NCBI GenBank assembly: GCA_016713125.1
Contig: JADJPT010000003.1
Span: 1 to 64,000 of the forward strand
Direction: 5' to 3'
DNA: 64,000 bases
Source of the DNA: Betaproteobacteria bacterium
Lineage (GTDB): Bacteria; Pseudomonadota; Gammaproteobacteria; Burkholderiales; SG8-39
Shown here: positions 19,682 to 29,937 of the stretch, in pieces
Position numbering within the stretch: the stretch's first letter is position 1
How the letters are laid out: each line of letters opens with the position of its first letter
Program-made: the position numbers and the translations under genes
The notes under the pieces: model-generated
The model's database searches: none
What the model was told of the DNA's origin: nothing
What the model saw: only the letters and a program-made list of their open reading frames with translations

Positions 19682-19700
19682 GCAAGCCAGGAGAGTCAGA

Positions 19701-20093
19701 ATGAGACTGCTGCACACCATGCTGCGCGTAGGCGATCTGGAGCGTTCCATCGACTTTTACACCAAGGTGCTCGGCATGCGGGTGCTGCGCCGGCATGAGG
19801 TGCCCGAGGGCCGCTATACGCTGGCCTTTGTCGGTTACGGCGACGAGTCGGACTCCACCGTGCTCGAACTGACGCACAACTGGGACACCGCGAGTTACGA
19901 ACTGGGGACGGCTTTCGGCCATCTGGCGATCGCCGTGGATGACGCGGCTTCCACCTGCGCGGCGGTTCGCGCCGCCGGCGGCAAAGTCACGCGCGAAGCC
20001 GGGCCGGTCAAGTTCGGCACCACGGTAATCGCCTTCGTGGAGGATCCTGACGGCTACAAGATAGAGTTCATCGAGCGCAAAAGCGCTCGATGA
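19701..20093 (+). CDS. gloA: Lactoylglutathione lyase (glyoxalase I)
   Basis: Isomerises the methylglyoxal-glutathione hemithioacetal to S-lactoylglutathione. The 130-residue protein has all four metal ligands at exactly the E. coli GloA positions: His5, Glu56, His74, Glu122. A GGAG ribosome-binding site lies 8 bp before ATG 19701. The last eight codons are encoded inside a perfect hairpin that looks like a transcription terminator. Confidence 0.97.
   Translation: MRLLHTMLRVGDLERSIDFYTKVLGMRVLRRHEVPEGRYTLAFVGYGDESDSTVLELTHNWDTASYELGTAFGHLAIAVDDAASTCAAVRAAGGKVTREAGPVKFGTTVIAFVEDPDGYKIEFIERKSAR
20068..20093. terminator. Hairpin between convergent gloA and rsmA, inside gloA 3' end
   Basis: A perfect inverted repeat with two 11-base arms (TCATCGAGCGC and its complement) around a 4-base A loop. 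It includes the gloA stop codon. No T-run follows on either strand, so it is not a classic intrinsic terminator. Its position between two convergent genes suggests it stops or stabilises both transcripts. Confidence 0.55.
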
Positions 20094-20136
20094 GTCCAGG
20101 CTCTCAGCAGCCTGCCGCCGGTGGAATCCTGGAGAT

Positions 20137-20973
20137 TCATCTATCGAGATCGGCTGCTGGAGCGGACTTCGAGCCAATTGACATAGCAATTTTTATATAT
20201 TCCCCGGGTGTGATGTTCTCCGGGCGCAGACCGGGGTCTATGCCTGCGGCGCGCAGACCGGCTTCGTCGATCAGGCCCGCCAGGCCGTTGCGCAGCGTCT
20301 TGCGGCGCGCGGCGAACGCGCGCATCACGACCCGCGCAAACACGGCTTCATCGACCGGCGCGATCTGCTCTGGCGGCAAAGGCTCGAGCCGGACCACCGC
20401 CGACTCCACCTTGGGCGGCGGGCGAAATGCGCCAGGCGCGACGCGGAACAGCGAATGGATGCGAAAACGGCGCTGCAGCATCACCGACAGGCGTCCGTAC
20501 TCCGGAGTCGAAGCTTCGGCCGCCATCCTGTCGACGACCTCCCGCTGCAGCATGAAATGCATGTCGCGCACCCTGTCGGCGTACTTCGCCAGATGGAAGA
20601 GCAGCGGGGTCGAGACGTTGTAAGGCAGATTGCCGACCAGGCGCAGCGGCGCGGGCAGCGCGCCGAAATCGAACTCAAGCGCATCGGCCAGATGCACTTC
20701 GAGTCGCTCGGCGGGGAACTCCTGCTGCAGTCGCGCCGCCAGGTCACGGTCGATCTCGACCACCGTCAGTCTGGGCAGACGCTCCAGCAGCGGGCGGGTC
20801 AGGGCACCTTCGCCCGGACCGATCTCCACCACATGCTCGCCCGCCCGCGGATCGATGGCCGAAACAATGCGCTGCAGTACGTAGGGATCATGCAGAAAAT
20901 GCTGACCGAAGCGCTTGCGCGGCACGTGCCGCGGATGGCGCGACGCCTCCGGCGGTGCCTCTCCCTCAGCCAT
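20137..20973 (-). CDS. rsmA: 16S rRNA (adenine1518/1519-N6)-dimethyltransferase
   Basis: KsgA/RsmA dimethylates A1518 and A1519 of 16S rRNA late in 30S assembly. From ATG 20973 the 278 residues show RKRFGQHFLHD, the SAM-binding EIGPGEGALT (52-56 GPGEG) and the catalytic NLPYNV at 115-120. The start overlaps the pdxA end by 8 bases. The order lptD-surA-pdxA-rsmA is the classic proteobacterial operon; apaG, often next, is elsewhere at 5.2 kb. Confidence 0.96.
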   Translation of the reverse strand: MAEGEAPPEASRHPRHVPRKRFGQHFLHDPYVLQRIVSAIDPRAGEHVVEIGPGEGALTRPLLERLPRLTVVEIDRDLAARLQQEFPAERLEVHLADALEFDFGALPAPLRLVGNLPYNVSTPLLFHLAKYADRVRDMHFMLQREVVDRMAAEASTPEYGRLSVMLQRRFRIHSLFRVAPGAFRPPPKVESAVVRLEPLPPEQIAPVDEAVFARVVMRAFAARRKTLRNGLAGLIDEAGLRAAGIDPGLRPENITPGEYIKIAMSIGSKSAPAADLDR

Positions 20974-21949
20974 GTCTCCGCGCGAGTTCCTGGGCCAGGC
21001 GCAACGCCTGAAGGAGGCTGCCGGGGTCTGCGCGGCCGCTGCCGGCCAGATCCAGAGCCGTGCCGTGATCGACGGAGGTGCGCACGAAGGGCAGGCCCAG
21101 CGTGACGTTGACGCCTTCGCCGAAGCTCGCGTACTTGAGCATCGGCAGGCCCTGGTCGTGATACATGGCCAGCACACAGTCGGCGCGCCGCACGCGCTTG
21201 GGCACGAACAGCGTGTCCGCCGGCAAGGGCCCCTCCAGCAGCATGCCTTCGGCGCGCAGTGCGGCCAGCACCGGCTCGATGACCTCAATTTCCTCACGGC
21301 CAAGATGCCCGGATTCACCGCTGTGCGGATTGAGGCCGGCGACCAGGATGCGCGGCTTTGCGATGCCGAAGCGGCCGCGCAGGTCGCGATCGATCACGCG
21401 CAAGCTTGCCTCGAGGCTCTCGCGCGTGATCGCGCGCGGCACATCGGCGAGCGCCAGGTGCGTGGTCGCCAGTGCGACCCGCAATCCACCGCCGACCAGC
21501 ATCATGACCACGTGCGGCGTTGCACTGCGCTCGGCAAGATACTCGGTATGCCCGGTGAACGGCACTCCGGCATCGTTGATCACGCCCTTGTGCACCGGCG
21601 CAGTGACCATGGCGTCGAACTCTCCTGCGCCGCAGCCGTCGATCGCACGATCGAGCAGCTGCAGCACGTAGCGTGCGTTGCCCGCGTCGAGCACGCCGGG
21701 AGCGACCGGACGCTGCGCCGGAACATGTTCGACTTCGATAGCCCCCGCCGGCGGCGCAGCCGACGCGACAAAAGGCACGAGGCGCAGGTTCCGGCCAAGC
21801 AACCGGGCGCGCGCCGCGAGCATCTCGCGATCGCCCAGCACCACGACACGTACGGGCAAGCCGTGCTCGGCGAGCGCCAGGCAAAGGTCGGGGCCGATCC
21901 CCGCGGGCTCCCCCGAGGTGAGCGCCAGCACCGCCAGTCGGGAGGCCAT
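20966..21949 (-). CDS. pdxA: 4-hydroxythreonine-4-phosphate dehydrogenase
   Basis: NAD-dependent oxidation of 4-phosphohydroxy-L-threonine in pyridoxal phosphate synthesis. The 327 residues include LTSGEPAGIGPDL at the N-terminus, the substrate region TAPVHKGVINDAGVPFTGHTEYLAE, GLNPHSGESGHLGREE and the metal-binding MYHDQGLPMLKY. It lies 12 bp after the surA stop. Confidence 0.97.
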   Translation of the reverse strand: MASRLAVLALTSGEPAGIGPDLCLALAEHGLPVRVVVLGDREMLAARARLLGRNLRLVPFVASAAPPAGAIEVEHVPAQRPVAPGVLDAGNARYVLQLLDRAIDGCGAGEFDAMVTAPVHKGVINDAGVPFTGHTEYLAERSATPHVVMMLVGGGLRVALATTHLALADVPRAITRESLEASLRVIDRDLRGRFGIAKPRILVAGLNPHSGESGHLGREEIEVIEPVLAALRAEGMLLEGPLPADTLFVPKRVRRADCVLAMYHDQGLPMLKYASFGEGVNVTLGLPFVRTSVDHGTALDLAGSGRADPGSLLQALRLAQELARRHG

Positions 21950-21961
21950 GACTTTCCGCGC

Positions 21962-23280
21962 TCAGCGGTCTTCGAGGCGGATTTCGACGTAGGCGCGGTC
22001 GCGCACCTGGCGAAGCCAGTCTGGTAGGCCTCATCGGCCCGGCGTTCGCGCAAAGCCTGACGCGCCTGCTGCCTGAGTCGCTCCTCGCTCATGTCGGCGG
22101 TGCGACGCTCGAGCACTTCGATCAGGTGCCAGCCAAACTGCGACTTCACCGGTTCGCTCAACTGCCCGGGCTTGAGTTCGTTCATGGCTCGCTCGAACTC
22201 CGGCACCGTATCGCCTGGATAGATCCACTCGAGGTCGCCGCCCCGCACCGCAGAGCCGTCCTCCGAATGCAGCCGCGCGAGTTCGGCGAAGCTCGTGCCG
22301 CCTCGCACGATGCGTTCGCGCAGGTCCGCCAGCCTGCGGCGCGCATCTGCCTCGGACACGATCTCGTTTGTCTTGATCAGGATATGCCGGGCGCGCGTCT
22401 GCTGTACCGGGGCTCCGCTGAGCCTGGGCCCGCCGCCACCGCGACGATCGAGCAGCTTCAGCACGTGGAACCCCGCCGGGCTGCGCAAAACGCCCGTGAT
22501 CTCCCCGGGGCGCATGTCCTTCAGCGCGGTTGCGAATATCTCCGGCAGGCGATCCTGCGCGCGCCAGCCCATCAGGCCACCGGACAACGCGTCCCCGGCG
22601 TCCGAATAGCTGGCGGCCAGCTTCGCGAAATCGGCGCCGGCGCGCGCCTCGGTGATGACTTTCTCGGCCTTGGCGCGCGCCCGCTCCAACGCCTCCGGGC
22701 TGGCCTGCTCGGGCAGGCGGACCAGCACATGCGCCAGGTTGAACTCGGCGGCAGCAGCCTGGACTGCGCCCGCCCCTTTTGCCTCCGAAAGATAGAGATC
22801 GATCTCGCTCTCGCTGATCACGATCTTGTCGTCCACCTCGCGCTGGCGCAGGCGGGTAAGCATGATCTCGGCGCGAATCTCCTCGCGGAAACGCTCGAAA
22901 TTGATGCCATCACGCTCCAGCGCCTGCCGGAACGCGGTCAGCGTCATGCTGTTCTGCTCGGCGATGCGCGCCACCGTGCGGTCGAGCATCACCTCATCCA
23001 CGCGCAGCCCCGTATCACGCGCCAGCTGCATCTGCGCCTTGTCGAGAATCAGACGATCGAGCACCTGCCGCTCTAGCACCTGTCGATCCGGCGCCGGCGT
23101 GTTCTGCCGCGTCAGCTGGCGTTGCGCGAGGGCGATCCGGTCGTTGAGCTCTGAGTGCGTCACGACCTCGCTATTGACCACCGCGACGATGCGATCGACG
23201 AGAGAGATGCGTTGTGCCGAAACGCCGCACGCGGCGCTCGCCAGAACCAGCGCCGCCAGCCATTGCCTGTTGCTCATCAT
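21962..23280 (-). CDS. surA: Periplasmic chaperone/peptidyl-prolyl isomerase SurA (frameshift near C-terminus)
   Basis: Escorts outer-membrane proteins such as LptD across the periplasm. A signal peptide (WLAALVLASAACGVSA) precedes the SurA N-domain (LVDRIVAVVNSEVVTHSELNDRIA) and two parvulin domains (FNLAHVLVRLPEQAS; RARHILIKTNEIVSEAD). The frame breaks near 22020. Restoring one G gives QTWLRQVRDRAYVEIRLEDR and a stop at 21962-21964, 12 bp before pdxA. About 439 residues. Second possible Met at 23277. Confidence 0.93.
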
Positions 23281-23287
23281 TTGTGGG

Positions 23288-25574
23288 TCAGTACACCTGC
23301 TCGAACGGCAGTTTGGGCCGCGCGCTGGGCGCGGCGAACTCGCCGGTCAGATTGGTCGGCGTGTAGCCGGGCACGGTGCGCCGCAGCAACTCGAAGGGGT
23401 CAGAGCCGAGCTTGGCGAAATCGTTCAGTTCGAGCTGCAGATAGATGGAGGTCGACGCGACCTGCGTCGCCACCTGCAGGCGTTGCGCGAATACGCGGAA
23501 CACCCAGCATCCGGCGTTGTACTCAAGTCCGCCTACGCCTTCGAGCAGCCTGCCGTCGCGGAAGGAGTAGTTGTAACGGCCCACAGCGTACCAGCCGGGG
23601 CTCACCGGCCATTGCCCGGACACGTCGATCTGTTCGACGGCGTTGCGCGTGAAGCGATAGCCGAAGTTCACCAGCTTGGCGATCTCCGGCGAATAGCGGA
23701 AGTTCACGCTGGCGCGCTCCGTGCGCGCCAGGCGCGCGTTGTATTGCAGACCGGAATCGAAATTCCAGTGCTGCGCCAGACGCGCCGAAACGGCGCCCAG
23801 CAGATCCGAACTGTTGTAGGTGCGCAGGGGGGCGCCGGGCGCGCTCGCCACTTCCTCGTTCTTGAAGTAGAAGCGCTGACCAAAGGTGGCGCGCAGAAAC
23901 TCCTGGCCGCCGGAGAACAGCAGACGCGAAGTTGCCGCCACCGTGACCTGGTTTGCGTCACCGAAGCGGTCGCCGCCGGCGAAGCGGTTCTCGGTGAAAA
24001 TGGACGAGAAGTTCAGGTCCGCCAGGCCGGTGTCGAAGAACGGCATCTGGCTCTGGTCCTTGTACGGCACATACGTGTAGTAGACGCGCGGCTCGAAGGT
24101 CTGCGTCATGTCACGGCCCGCAAGCCTCGCATCGCGCTCGAACACCATGCCACCGTCGAGCGTCATCCAGGGAATCGTGGCCGAGAGCCGCTCGGGCTGG
24201 CCAACTGCCGTGCGATCAAGGTTATAGCCCACATAGCGCATTCCCACCTTCGGGGTGAAGAAATACCCCGGCGTCAGGAACGGCGCGGAAATGCTCGGAT
24301 TCAGGCTTACGCGCGAGCCCTGCACCAGGGTGGGATGCGTGAAGCGCACGTACTCGGCCGGAAAGTTCAGGTCGGCCAGTCCGGCGATGTCATTGCGGGC
24401 GGTCGAGAAGTTCACCTGCGGTACGCGCTGGTAAGGGCTGACCACCGGGGCCAGCGGATCCTGCAGGGTCTGAAACTTCTGGATGCGGAACGACGCGCCG
24501 TAGCCCTGGCCGAATATGCTGTTGCCGTACTGCAGGAACGCTTCGCGCTCAGGTTGGTCTGAGACGTCTGTCGCACGCGCGAGAACAGATCAACGTAGTA
24601 CCGGTCGTCCGAAACCTTGTTCAGATCGACCCTGCCCATCAGCGCCGGGGTGAACGTCTGCGTATGCTGCAGCGAAAATCCGCTGCGGCTCTTCTTCAGC
24701 TCGTTGTCCTCGGGCAGATACTCGACCCTGAGACTGCCGGCGTATGCCGCATTGAGGTAACGGTAGTCGGCATTCAGTTGCGTGCCGCGCTTGGTGATCA
24801 CGCGCGGCGTCAACGTGGCGTCCTGCTCTGGAGCGATGTTCCAGTAGAACGGAAAGCTCATCTCCACCCCGCCGCGGCTGGTCTGCGCGTAGGACGGGGC
24901 CAGAAAGCCGCTCTTGCGCCGCTTCTCGAGGGGAAAACTCATCCACGGAATCGCCGCGATCGTGGTGTCGAAGAAGCGCACCTTGGCATTCCGCCCGGTG
25001 CCGACCTCGTCGTCATAGTCGAGTTCCAGACTGCCGAAATCGAAGCGCCAGTCATCCTTGCCGGGCTCGCAGGTGGTGAAGGAGCCGTTCTCGATGCGGT
25101 AATGGTCCTTGCCGAGGAACTCCATGCGCTCCGCTTCGCCCCGAATCGCGCGCTCGCCGCCGCGGAACGTGTACTTCGGCTGTTCCAGCGAGCCCGTGTC
25201 GTTGCGTGTCAGCGCGAGCGCGTGCCTGAGAAACGGTCGGATCCCAGTTCGAAGCGCACGCCGCCTTCGGCATCCACGCGCCCGAACTCCTGGTTCTGGC
25301 GCAGCACCTCGCTGAAGATCGTCGTGTCGTCCTGACGCCACTCGGCCTTGCCGCGCGCGGTGATTTCGATGTCCATCACCCCTTCCAGGGTCTCGGCATC
25401 GATGAAGGTCGGTCCCTTCTCCTTGAAGGGCACGGCAGGCGGCGCGGCGGGCTTGGCCGGAACCACGGGCAGGGTCAGAAAACCCTGGGCGCGGGCCGCG
25501 CCGGCGAACACCAGGCAGCATGACGCAAAGAGGGCCGCGAGGCGCGCCGGCGAGGGCGCCGGGAGAAGCTGCAT
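23288..25574 (-). CDS. lptD: LPS-assembly protein LptD (two frameshifts)
   Basis: The outer-membrane beta-barrel that inserts LPS in complex with LptE. The ATG at 25574 starts a signal peptide followed by an LptA-like jellyroll (GPTFIDAETLEGVMDIEITARGKAEWRQDD). The frame changes near 25215 and then reads FTTCEPGKDDWRF and the first barrel strands. It changes again near 24550, where adding a base gives NLEREAFLQYG, and runs through barrel strands to the stop at 23288. The total of about 762 residues fits. The CEPG cysteine belongs to the conserved disulfide set. Confidence 0.92.
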
Positions 25575-25680
25575 GGGAAGGGGCGGATGGTGGGGAATTT
25601 CGGGCTGTTAAAATCGCACAATTCACGCGATTAGGCAATTGCCGCATCGTCTCGACCGGACGCTGCGGCCCGCATACCCC

Positions 25681-26687
25681 ATGACCGAAGATTCCCGCCT
25701 CGCCGTCGCACGCCTTTGGATGGAGAGCTGCCTGCCCGGCCGGGCTCCACGCTCGCCCCCGCCTCCGAGGACGCAAGCTTCCGGCGCTACTTTCGCGCCG
25801 TGTTCGCGGACGGTGGCGCGTCCCTGATCCTGATGGACGCGCCGCCAGACAAGGAGGATTGCCGGCCCTTCCTGCATGCCGGGCGGCTGTTCGCGCAGGC
25901 CGGCGCCCACGTGCCCCGGGTGCACGCCGAGAATCTCGAACAGGGCTTTCTGCTGCTCGAAGACCTCGGTGCGACCACCTACCTCGCGGCGCTCACTCCG
26001 GAGAGCGCACCGGCGATGTACGGCGCCGCCACCGACACCCTGATCGCCATCCAGCGCGCCAGCCGGCCCGGCGACCTGCCCGAGTACGACGCCGTGCTGC
26101 TGGAGCGCGAACTGCGCCTGTTCCCGGACTGGTACCTGGCCCGGCATCTGGACACCCGACTTGCGCCGATCGACGCCGCCACCCTTGAAGCGGCATTCGC
26201 AACGCTGCTGGCAAACAACCTCGCCCAGCCTCGCGTTTACGTGCATCGCGACTACCACTCGCGGAATCTGATGGTGTGCGAACCCGCCCCCGGCGTCCTC
26301 GACTTTCAGGATGCCGTCTACGGGCCGATCACCTACGACCTCGCGTCCCTGTTCAAGGACGCCTACGTGCGCTGGGACGAGGCGCTGGTGCTCGACTGGT
26401 GCATCCGCTATTGGGAGAAAGCACGCAAGGCCGACCTGCCGGTACACGCCGATTTTGCCGAGTTCTATCGGGATTTCGAGTGGATGGGCGTGCAGCGCCA
26501 CCTGAAGGTCGTCGGGATTTTCTCCCGCCTCGCGCATCGCGACGGCAAGCGTCGCTACCTCGACGACATTCCCGTGGTTCTCGACTACCTGCTCAAGGCC
26601 TGCCGCAGGTACCGCGAGCTCGGCCCCCTTGCCGCGCTGATCGAGCGCCTGCAGGGCAAGAGCGCCGGGCACGCGTACTCTTTCTGA
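25681..26687 (+). CDS. amgK: Amino-sugar kinase AmgK-like (aminoglycoside phosphotransferase fold), N-terminal frameshift
   Basis: Anomeric kinase for MurNAc/GlcNAc in peptidoglycan recycling, judged from fold and partner gene. ATG 25681 gives TEDSRLAVARLWMESCLPG. A frame change near 25740 leads to LAPASEDASFRRYFR, LLLEDLGATTYL, the catalytic loop VYVHRDYHSRNLMV and the metal-binding LDFQDAVYGPITYDLASL. If the frameshift is not real, translation would start at ATG 25716 (323 residues). It overlaps murU by 1 base, matching the amgK-murU pair known in Pseudomonas. Confidence 0.85.
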
Positions 26688-27367
26688 TGAAGGCCATGAT
26701 CCTTGCGGCCGGCCGCGGCGAGCGGCTCAGGCCGATCACCGATACGCTGCCCAAGCCCCTGGTCGAAGTCCGCGGCCGGCCGCTGATCGTTCATCACCTG
26801 GAGCGACTCGCCGAATGCGGCGTGCGCGAGGTGGTGATCAACGTCTCGCATCTGGGCGAACTCATCGAGCGCGCGCTGGGCGACGGCAGCGCCTGGAATC
26901 TGACCATCCGCTGGTCGCGCGAAGCCGCGCCGCTGGAAACCGCCGGCGGCATCGCCAACGCACGCGCGCTGCTCGGCGACGCGCCGTTCGCGCTGCTCAA
27001 TGCCGACGTCCATTGCGATCGGCCCTACGTGGATCTGCCGGACATCGCCCAGCGGCTGATCGCGAGCGACCTGCTCGGCCACTTGATACTGGTGCCGAAC
27101 CCGTCGTTTCGCCCGCAAGGCGACTTTTCCCTCTCCGACGGCATGGTCGGCAACGGAGTCGCACCGCGCTACACTTACTCGGGGATAAGCGTGCTGCGTC
27201 CCGCCCTGCTCGGCGACTTGCCGCCGGGAACACGGGCGCCGCTCGCTCCGTTGCTGCGCGCCGCCGCCCGGGACGACCGCCTGAGCGGGGAGGTGCATAC
27301 CGGCCTGTGGAGCGACGTGGGCACCCCGGAGCGCCTGGCAGAACTCAACGCGATCAAGGACAAATGA
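26687..27367 (+). CDS. murU: N-acetylmuramate-1-phosphate uridylyltransferase MurU-like nucleotidyltransferase
   Basis: Makes UDP-MurNAc from MurNAc-1-phosphate in the recycling shortcut that bypasses MurA. A 226-residue nucleotidyltransferase with MILAAGRGERLRPITDTLPKPLVEV at the N-terminus, APLETAGGIANAR and the LLNADVHCD metal-binding segment. A terminal GLWSDVGTPERLAELN is typical. Without the amgK context it could be read as a generic sugar-1-phosphate nucleotidyltransferase. Confidence 0.88.
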   Translation: MKAMILAAGRGERLRPITDTLPKPLVEVRGRPLIVHHLERLAECGVREVVINVSHLGELIERALGDGSAWNLTIRWSREAAPLETAGGIANARALLGDAPFALLNADVHCDRPYVDLPDIAQRLIASDLLGHLILVPNPSFRPQGDFSLSDGMVGNGVAPRYTYSGISVLRPALLGDLPPGTRAPLAPLLRAAARDDRLSGEVHTGLWSDVGTPERLAELNAIKDK

Positions 27368-28704
27368 ACGACTCCGTCAGCACCGCTTCAGGCCCCGGCG
27401 CAGCGTACGCCGCGTACGCTGCGCGCCGCCTGCGCCTCATGCAGGGCATGCATTCGGGCGTGGCCGTGGTGCCCACGGCGCCCGAACGGGCCCGCAATCG
27501 CGACACCCAGTATCCGTACCGCTTCGACAGCTATTTTTACCACTTGAGCGGCTTCACCGAACCCGAGAGTGTGCTGGTGCTGGTTGCCGGTGCAACGCCA
27601 CGCTGCATCCTGTTCTGCCGCGAGAAAAACGAAGAGCGCGAGATCTGGGACGGCTTTCGCCATGGCCCGGCGGCGGCGCGTGAGCGCTACGGCTTCGACG
27701 AAGCCTGGCCGATCGCGCAGCTCGACGAGAAGCTCGTCGAGCTGCTCGCCGACCAGCCGACGCTCTGGTATCTGCCGGGCGCCGACGCCGCCTGGGACGC
27801 GCGCGCCATGGGATGGTTGAACACGGTGCGCGAGAAGGTGCGCATCGGCGTTACGGCGCCCTCCAACATAGGTGACCTGCGCAACCTGCTCGACGAGATG
27901 CGCCTGGTCAAGGACTCCTCCGAGCTTGCGGCAATGCGTCGTGCGGCGGACATTTCCGCCGAGGCCCACAGGCGCGCCATGCGCGCCACGCGCCCCGGGA
28001 GGCATGAGTTCGAGATCGAGGCCGAGCTGCTTTACGCGTTCCGCATGGGCGGCGCGCAATACCCCGCCTATACGCCCATCGTCGCCTCCGGCGCCAACGC
28101 ATGCGTGCTGCATTATGTCGCCAACGACGCGCGCATGGCCGACGGCGACCTGCTGCTGATCGACGCGGGTTGCGAGTACGACGGCTATGCGGCGGACATC
28201 ACCCGCACCTTTCCGGTCAATGGTCGTTTCTCCCCCGCCCAGCGCGAGATCTATGAGCTGGTGCTCGCCGCACAGGCCGCCGCCATCGCCGCGACCCGCG
28301 CCGGGGCCGGCTGGAACGAGCCGCACGATGCCGCGGTCAGGGTGCTCACCCAGGGCATGCTGGATTTCGGGCTGCTGGCCGGCAGCCTGGACGCGGCACT
28401 CGAGCAGGAAACCTACCGACGCTTCTACATGCATCGCACCGGGCACTGGCTGGGCCTGGACGTGCATGACGCCGGCGACTACAAGAAGGACGGCGCCTGG
28501 CGCCCCCTGGTGGCGGGCATGACGCTCACCGTCGAGCCCGGCCTCTACGTCAGGCCCGCGCAGGACGTTCCAGAGCGCTACTGGAACATCGGCGTGCGCA
28601 TCGAGGACGACGCGTTGGTCACCATGGCAGGCTGCGAGATACTCACTCACGCGACGCCGAAATCAGTCGCCGACATCGAAATCCTGATGCGCGATGCCGG
28701 CTGA
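27364..28704 (+). CDS. pepP: Xaa-Pro aminopeptidase
   Basis: Removes N-terminal residues preceding proline. The 446-residue M24B metallopeptidase has an N-terminal creatinase-like domain (PYRFDSYFYHLSGFTEPESVLVL) and a pita-bread catalytic domain with ligand segments IDAGCEYDGYAADITRTFPV, HRTGHWLGLDVHDAG and TVEPGLYV plus RIEDD. The start overlaps the murU stop (ATGA). In many proteobacteria pepP sits directly upstream of ubiH, as here. Confidence 0.95.
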   Translation: MNDSVSTASGPGAAYAAYAARRLRLMQGMHSGVAVVPTAPERARNRDTQYPYRFDSYFYHLSGFTEPESVLVLVAGATPRCILFCREKNEEREIWDGFRHGPAAARERYGFDEAWPIAQLDEKLVELLADQPTLWYLPGADAAWDARAMGWLNTVREKVRIGVTAPSNIGDLRNLLDEMRLVKDSSELAAMRRAADISAEAHRRAMRATRPGRHEFEIEAELLYAFRMGGAQYPAYTPIVASGANACVLHYVANDARMADGDLLLIDAGCEYDGYAADITRTFPVNGRFSPAQREIYELVLAAQAAAIAATRAGAGWNEPHDAAVRVLTQGMLDFGLLAGSLDAALEQETYRRFYMHRTGHWLGLDVHDAGDYKKDGAWRPLVAGMTLTVEPGLYVRPAQDVPERYWNIGVRIEDDALVTMAGCEILTHATPKSVADIEILMRDAG

Positions 28705-29812
28705 ATCGCGCACCGAGCGATTCGACGTACACGTCGCCGGCGACGGCCCGGTCGGCTGCGCACTGGCGCTCGCGTTGCAGGGCTCCGGGCTGTCGATCGC
28801 CCTGTCCGGCGACATGGCGGCGGGAACGGCCGCGGCGCAGCAGCGCGCAGGCGCGGCGGTGCGGCCGATCGCGCTTTCCTATGCAAGCCGCCTGATACTC
28901 GAGCGCCTGGGAACCTGGAGCGGCCTGCGCAGCACACCGATCGAGGACATCCATGTATCGGAAGCCGGCGCGTTCGGGCAGACGCGCATCTCGCGCCAGG
29001 ACCTCGCGGTGCCCGCGCTCGGGTATGTGAGCGCGTACGACGACATCGCGCCGGCGATCGCGGCCGCGCTCGACCGTTCCCGCACTGTCTGCCTGCCGCG
29101 CGGCGCGCGCCCGACGGCGACGCTCACCGTGCATGCCGAAGGCGTGCCCGCCGGCGATGCCGTGTACAAGGACTATGCGCAGGAGGCTGTCGTGGCGCTG
29201 GTGCATGCCGATACACCGGCGCGGGGCGTCGCCTATGAGCGATTCACACGGCAGGGGCCACTGGCCCTGCTGCCGCACGCCAGGGGTTACGGACTGGTAT
29301 GGAGCCACCGGCGTGGAACTGCGGATACCCTGTTGCAGGCTGCGGACGCGGAGTTCCTGGCACAGTTGCAGAGCGCCTTCGGCAATCGCGCCGGTCGCTT
29401 CGTGGCGGTCGCCGAGCGCGCCGCGTTTCCGATGGCTCTGCGCTACAGCGCGTGCCGCGCACGCGCCGGCGAGATCAGCATAGGCAACGCGGCGCAGACG
29501 CTGCATCCGGTGGCCGGCCAGGGCCTGAATCTGGGATTGCGCGACGCCTGGGAGCTGGCGCAGCGCCTGCGCGCCGCGACCGGACGTGAAGCAATCGGCA
29601 GCGCGGCATTCGCCGACGAATACGCACGCGCCCGACGCCTGGACGCGCGTGCCACGATCCGGATGACCGATCTGCTCGCCTCGCTCTATGTGCGCGACGA
29701 CCCGCTGTCCGCCCTGCTTCGACGCGGCGCCATGACCGTTTTCGATCTGCTGCCCCCGGCACGCAGATTGCTGGCGCGACGCATGGTCTACGGGGCTTCG
29801 GCCTGGCCCTGA
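28694..29812 (+). CDS. ubiH: FAD-dependent ubiquinone-biosynthesis hydroxylase (UbiH-like)
   Basis: A 372-residue flavin monooxygenase of the UbiH/VisC group; its position after pepP favours the UbiH role (C6 hydroxylation). The N-terminal dinucleotide loop is AGDGPVGCALALAL, somewhat degenerate against GxGxxG. The C-terminal FAD motif is SIGNAAQTLHPVAGQGLNLGLRDAWELA, where GNAA replaces the usual GDAA. The central DG motif seen in the paralogue at 7694-8866 is not clear. It overlaps pepP by 11 bases. Confidence 0.85.
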   Translation: MPAESRTERFDVHVAGDGPVGCALALALQGSGLSIALSGDMAAGTAAAQQRAGAAVRPIALSYASRLILERLGTWSGLRSTPIEDIHVSEAGAFGQTRISRQDLAVPALGYVSAYDDIAPAIAAALDRSRTVCLPRGARPTATLTVHAEGVPAGDAVYKDYAQEAVVALVHADTPARGVAYERFTRQGPLALLPHARGYGLVWSHRRGTADTLLQAADAEFLAQLQSAFGNRAGRFVAVAERAAFPMALRYSACRARAGEISIGNAAQTLHPVAGQGLNLGLRDAWELAQRLRAATGREAIGSAAFADEYARARRLDARATIRMTDLLASLYVRDDPLSALLRRGAMTVFDLLPPARRLLARRMVYGASAWP

Positions 29813-29818
29813 GTCGCT

Positions 29819-29848
29819 GCGTGCGGGGCGCCAGCCGGCTCCGCACGC
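29819..29848 (+). terminator. Candidate hairpin after ubiH-like gene
   Basis: Arms GCGTGCGG and CCGCACGC flank a 14-base loop, starting 6 bp after the stop. No T-run follows directly; a T7 run occurs only about 60 bp later. Weak terminator candidate. Confidence 0.35.
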
Positions 29849-29931
29849 CCATTCACCGAATTGGTGCGCCGCGATGTTGCAGTCGGGACACAGGCCTTCC
29901 GGATGCGATTTTTTTAGGCAGCGAAAGCGTA

Positions 29932-29937
29932 TAGAAT
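29932..29937 (+). promoter_or_regulatory. Candidate -10 box of dusB-fis
   Basis: TAGAAT followed by the GC-rich discriminator GCGC, 38 bp before the dusB ATG. The -35 position 17 bp upstream is only a T-run. A GC-rich discriminator is the hallmark of stringently controlled promoters such as the known fis promoter; here that is inference. Confidence 0.35.

Noticed and set aside
22826..24562. 578-codon plus-strand open frame opposite surA and lptD
   Set aside because: Crosses two genes on the other strand and codes low-information Arg/Ala/Val-rich sequence; shadow.
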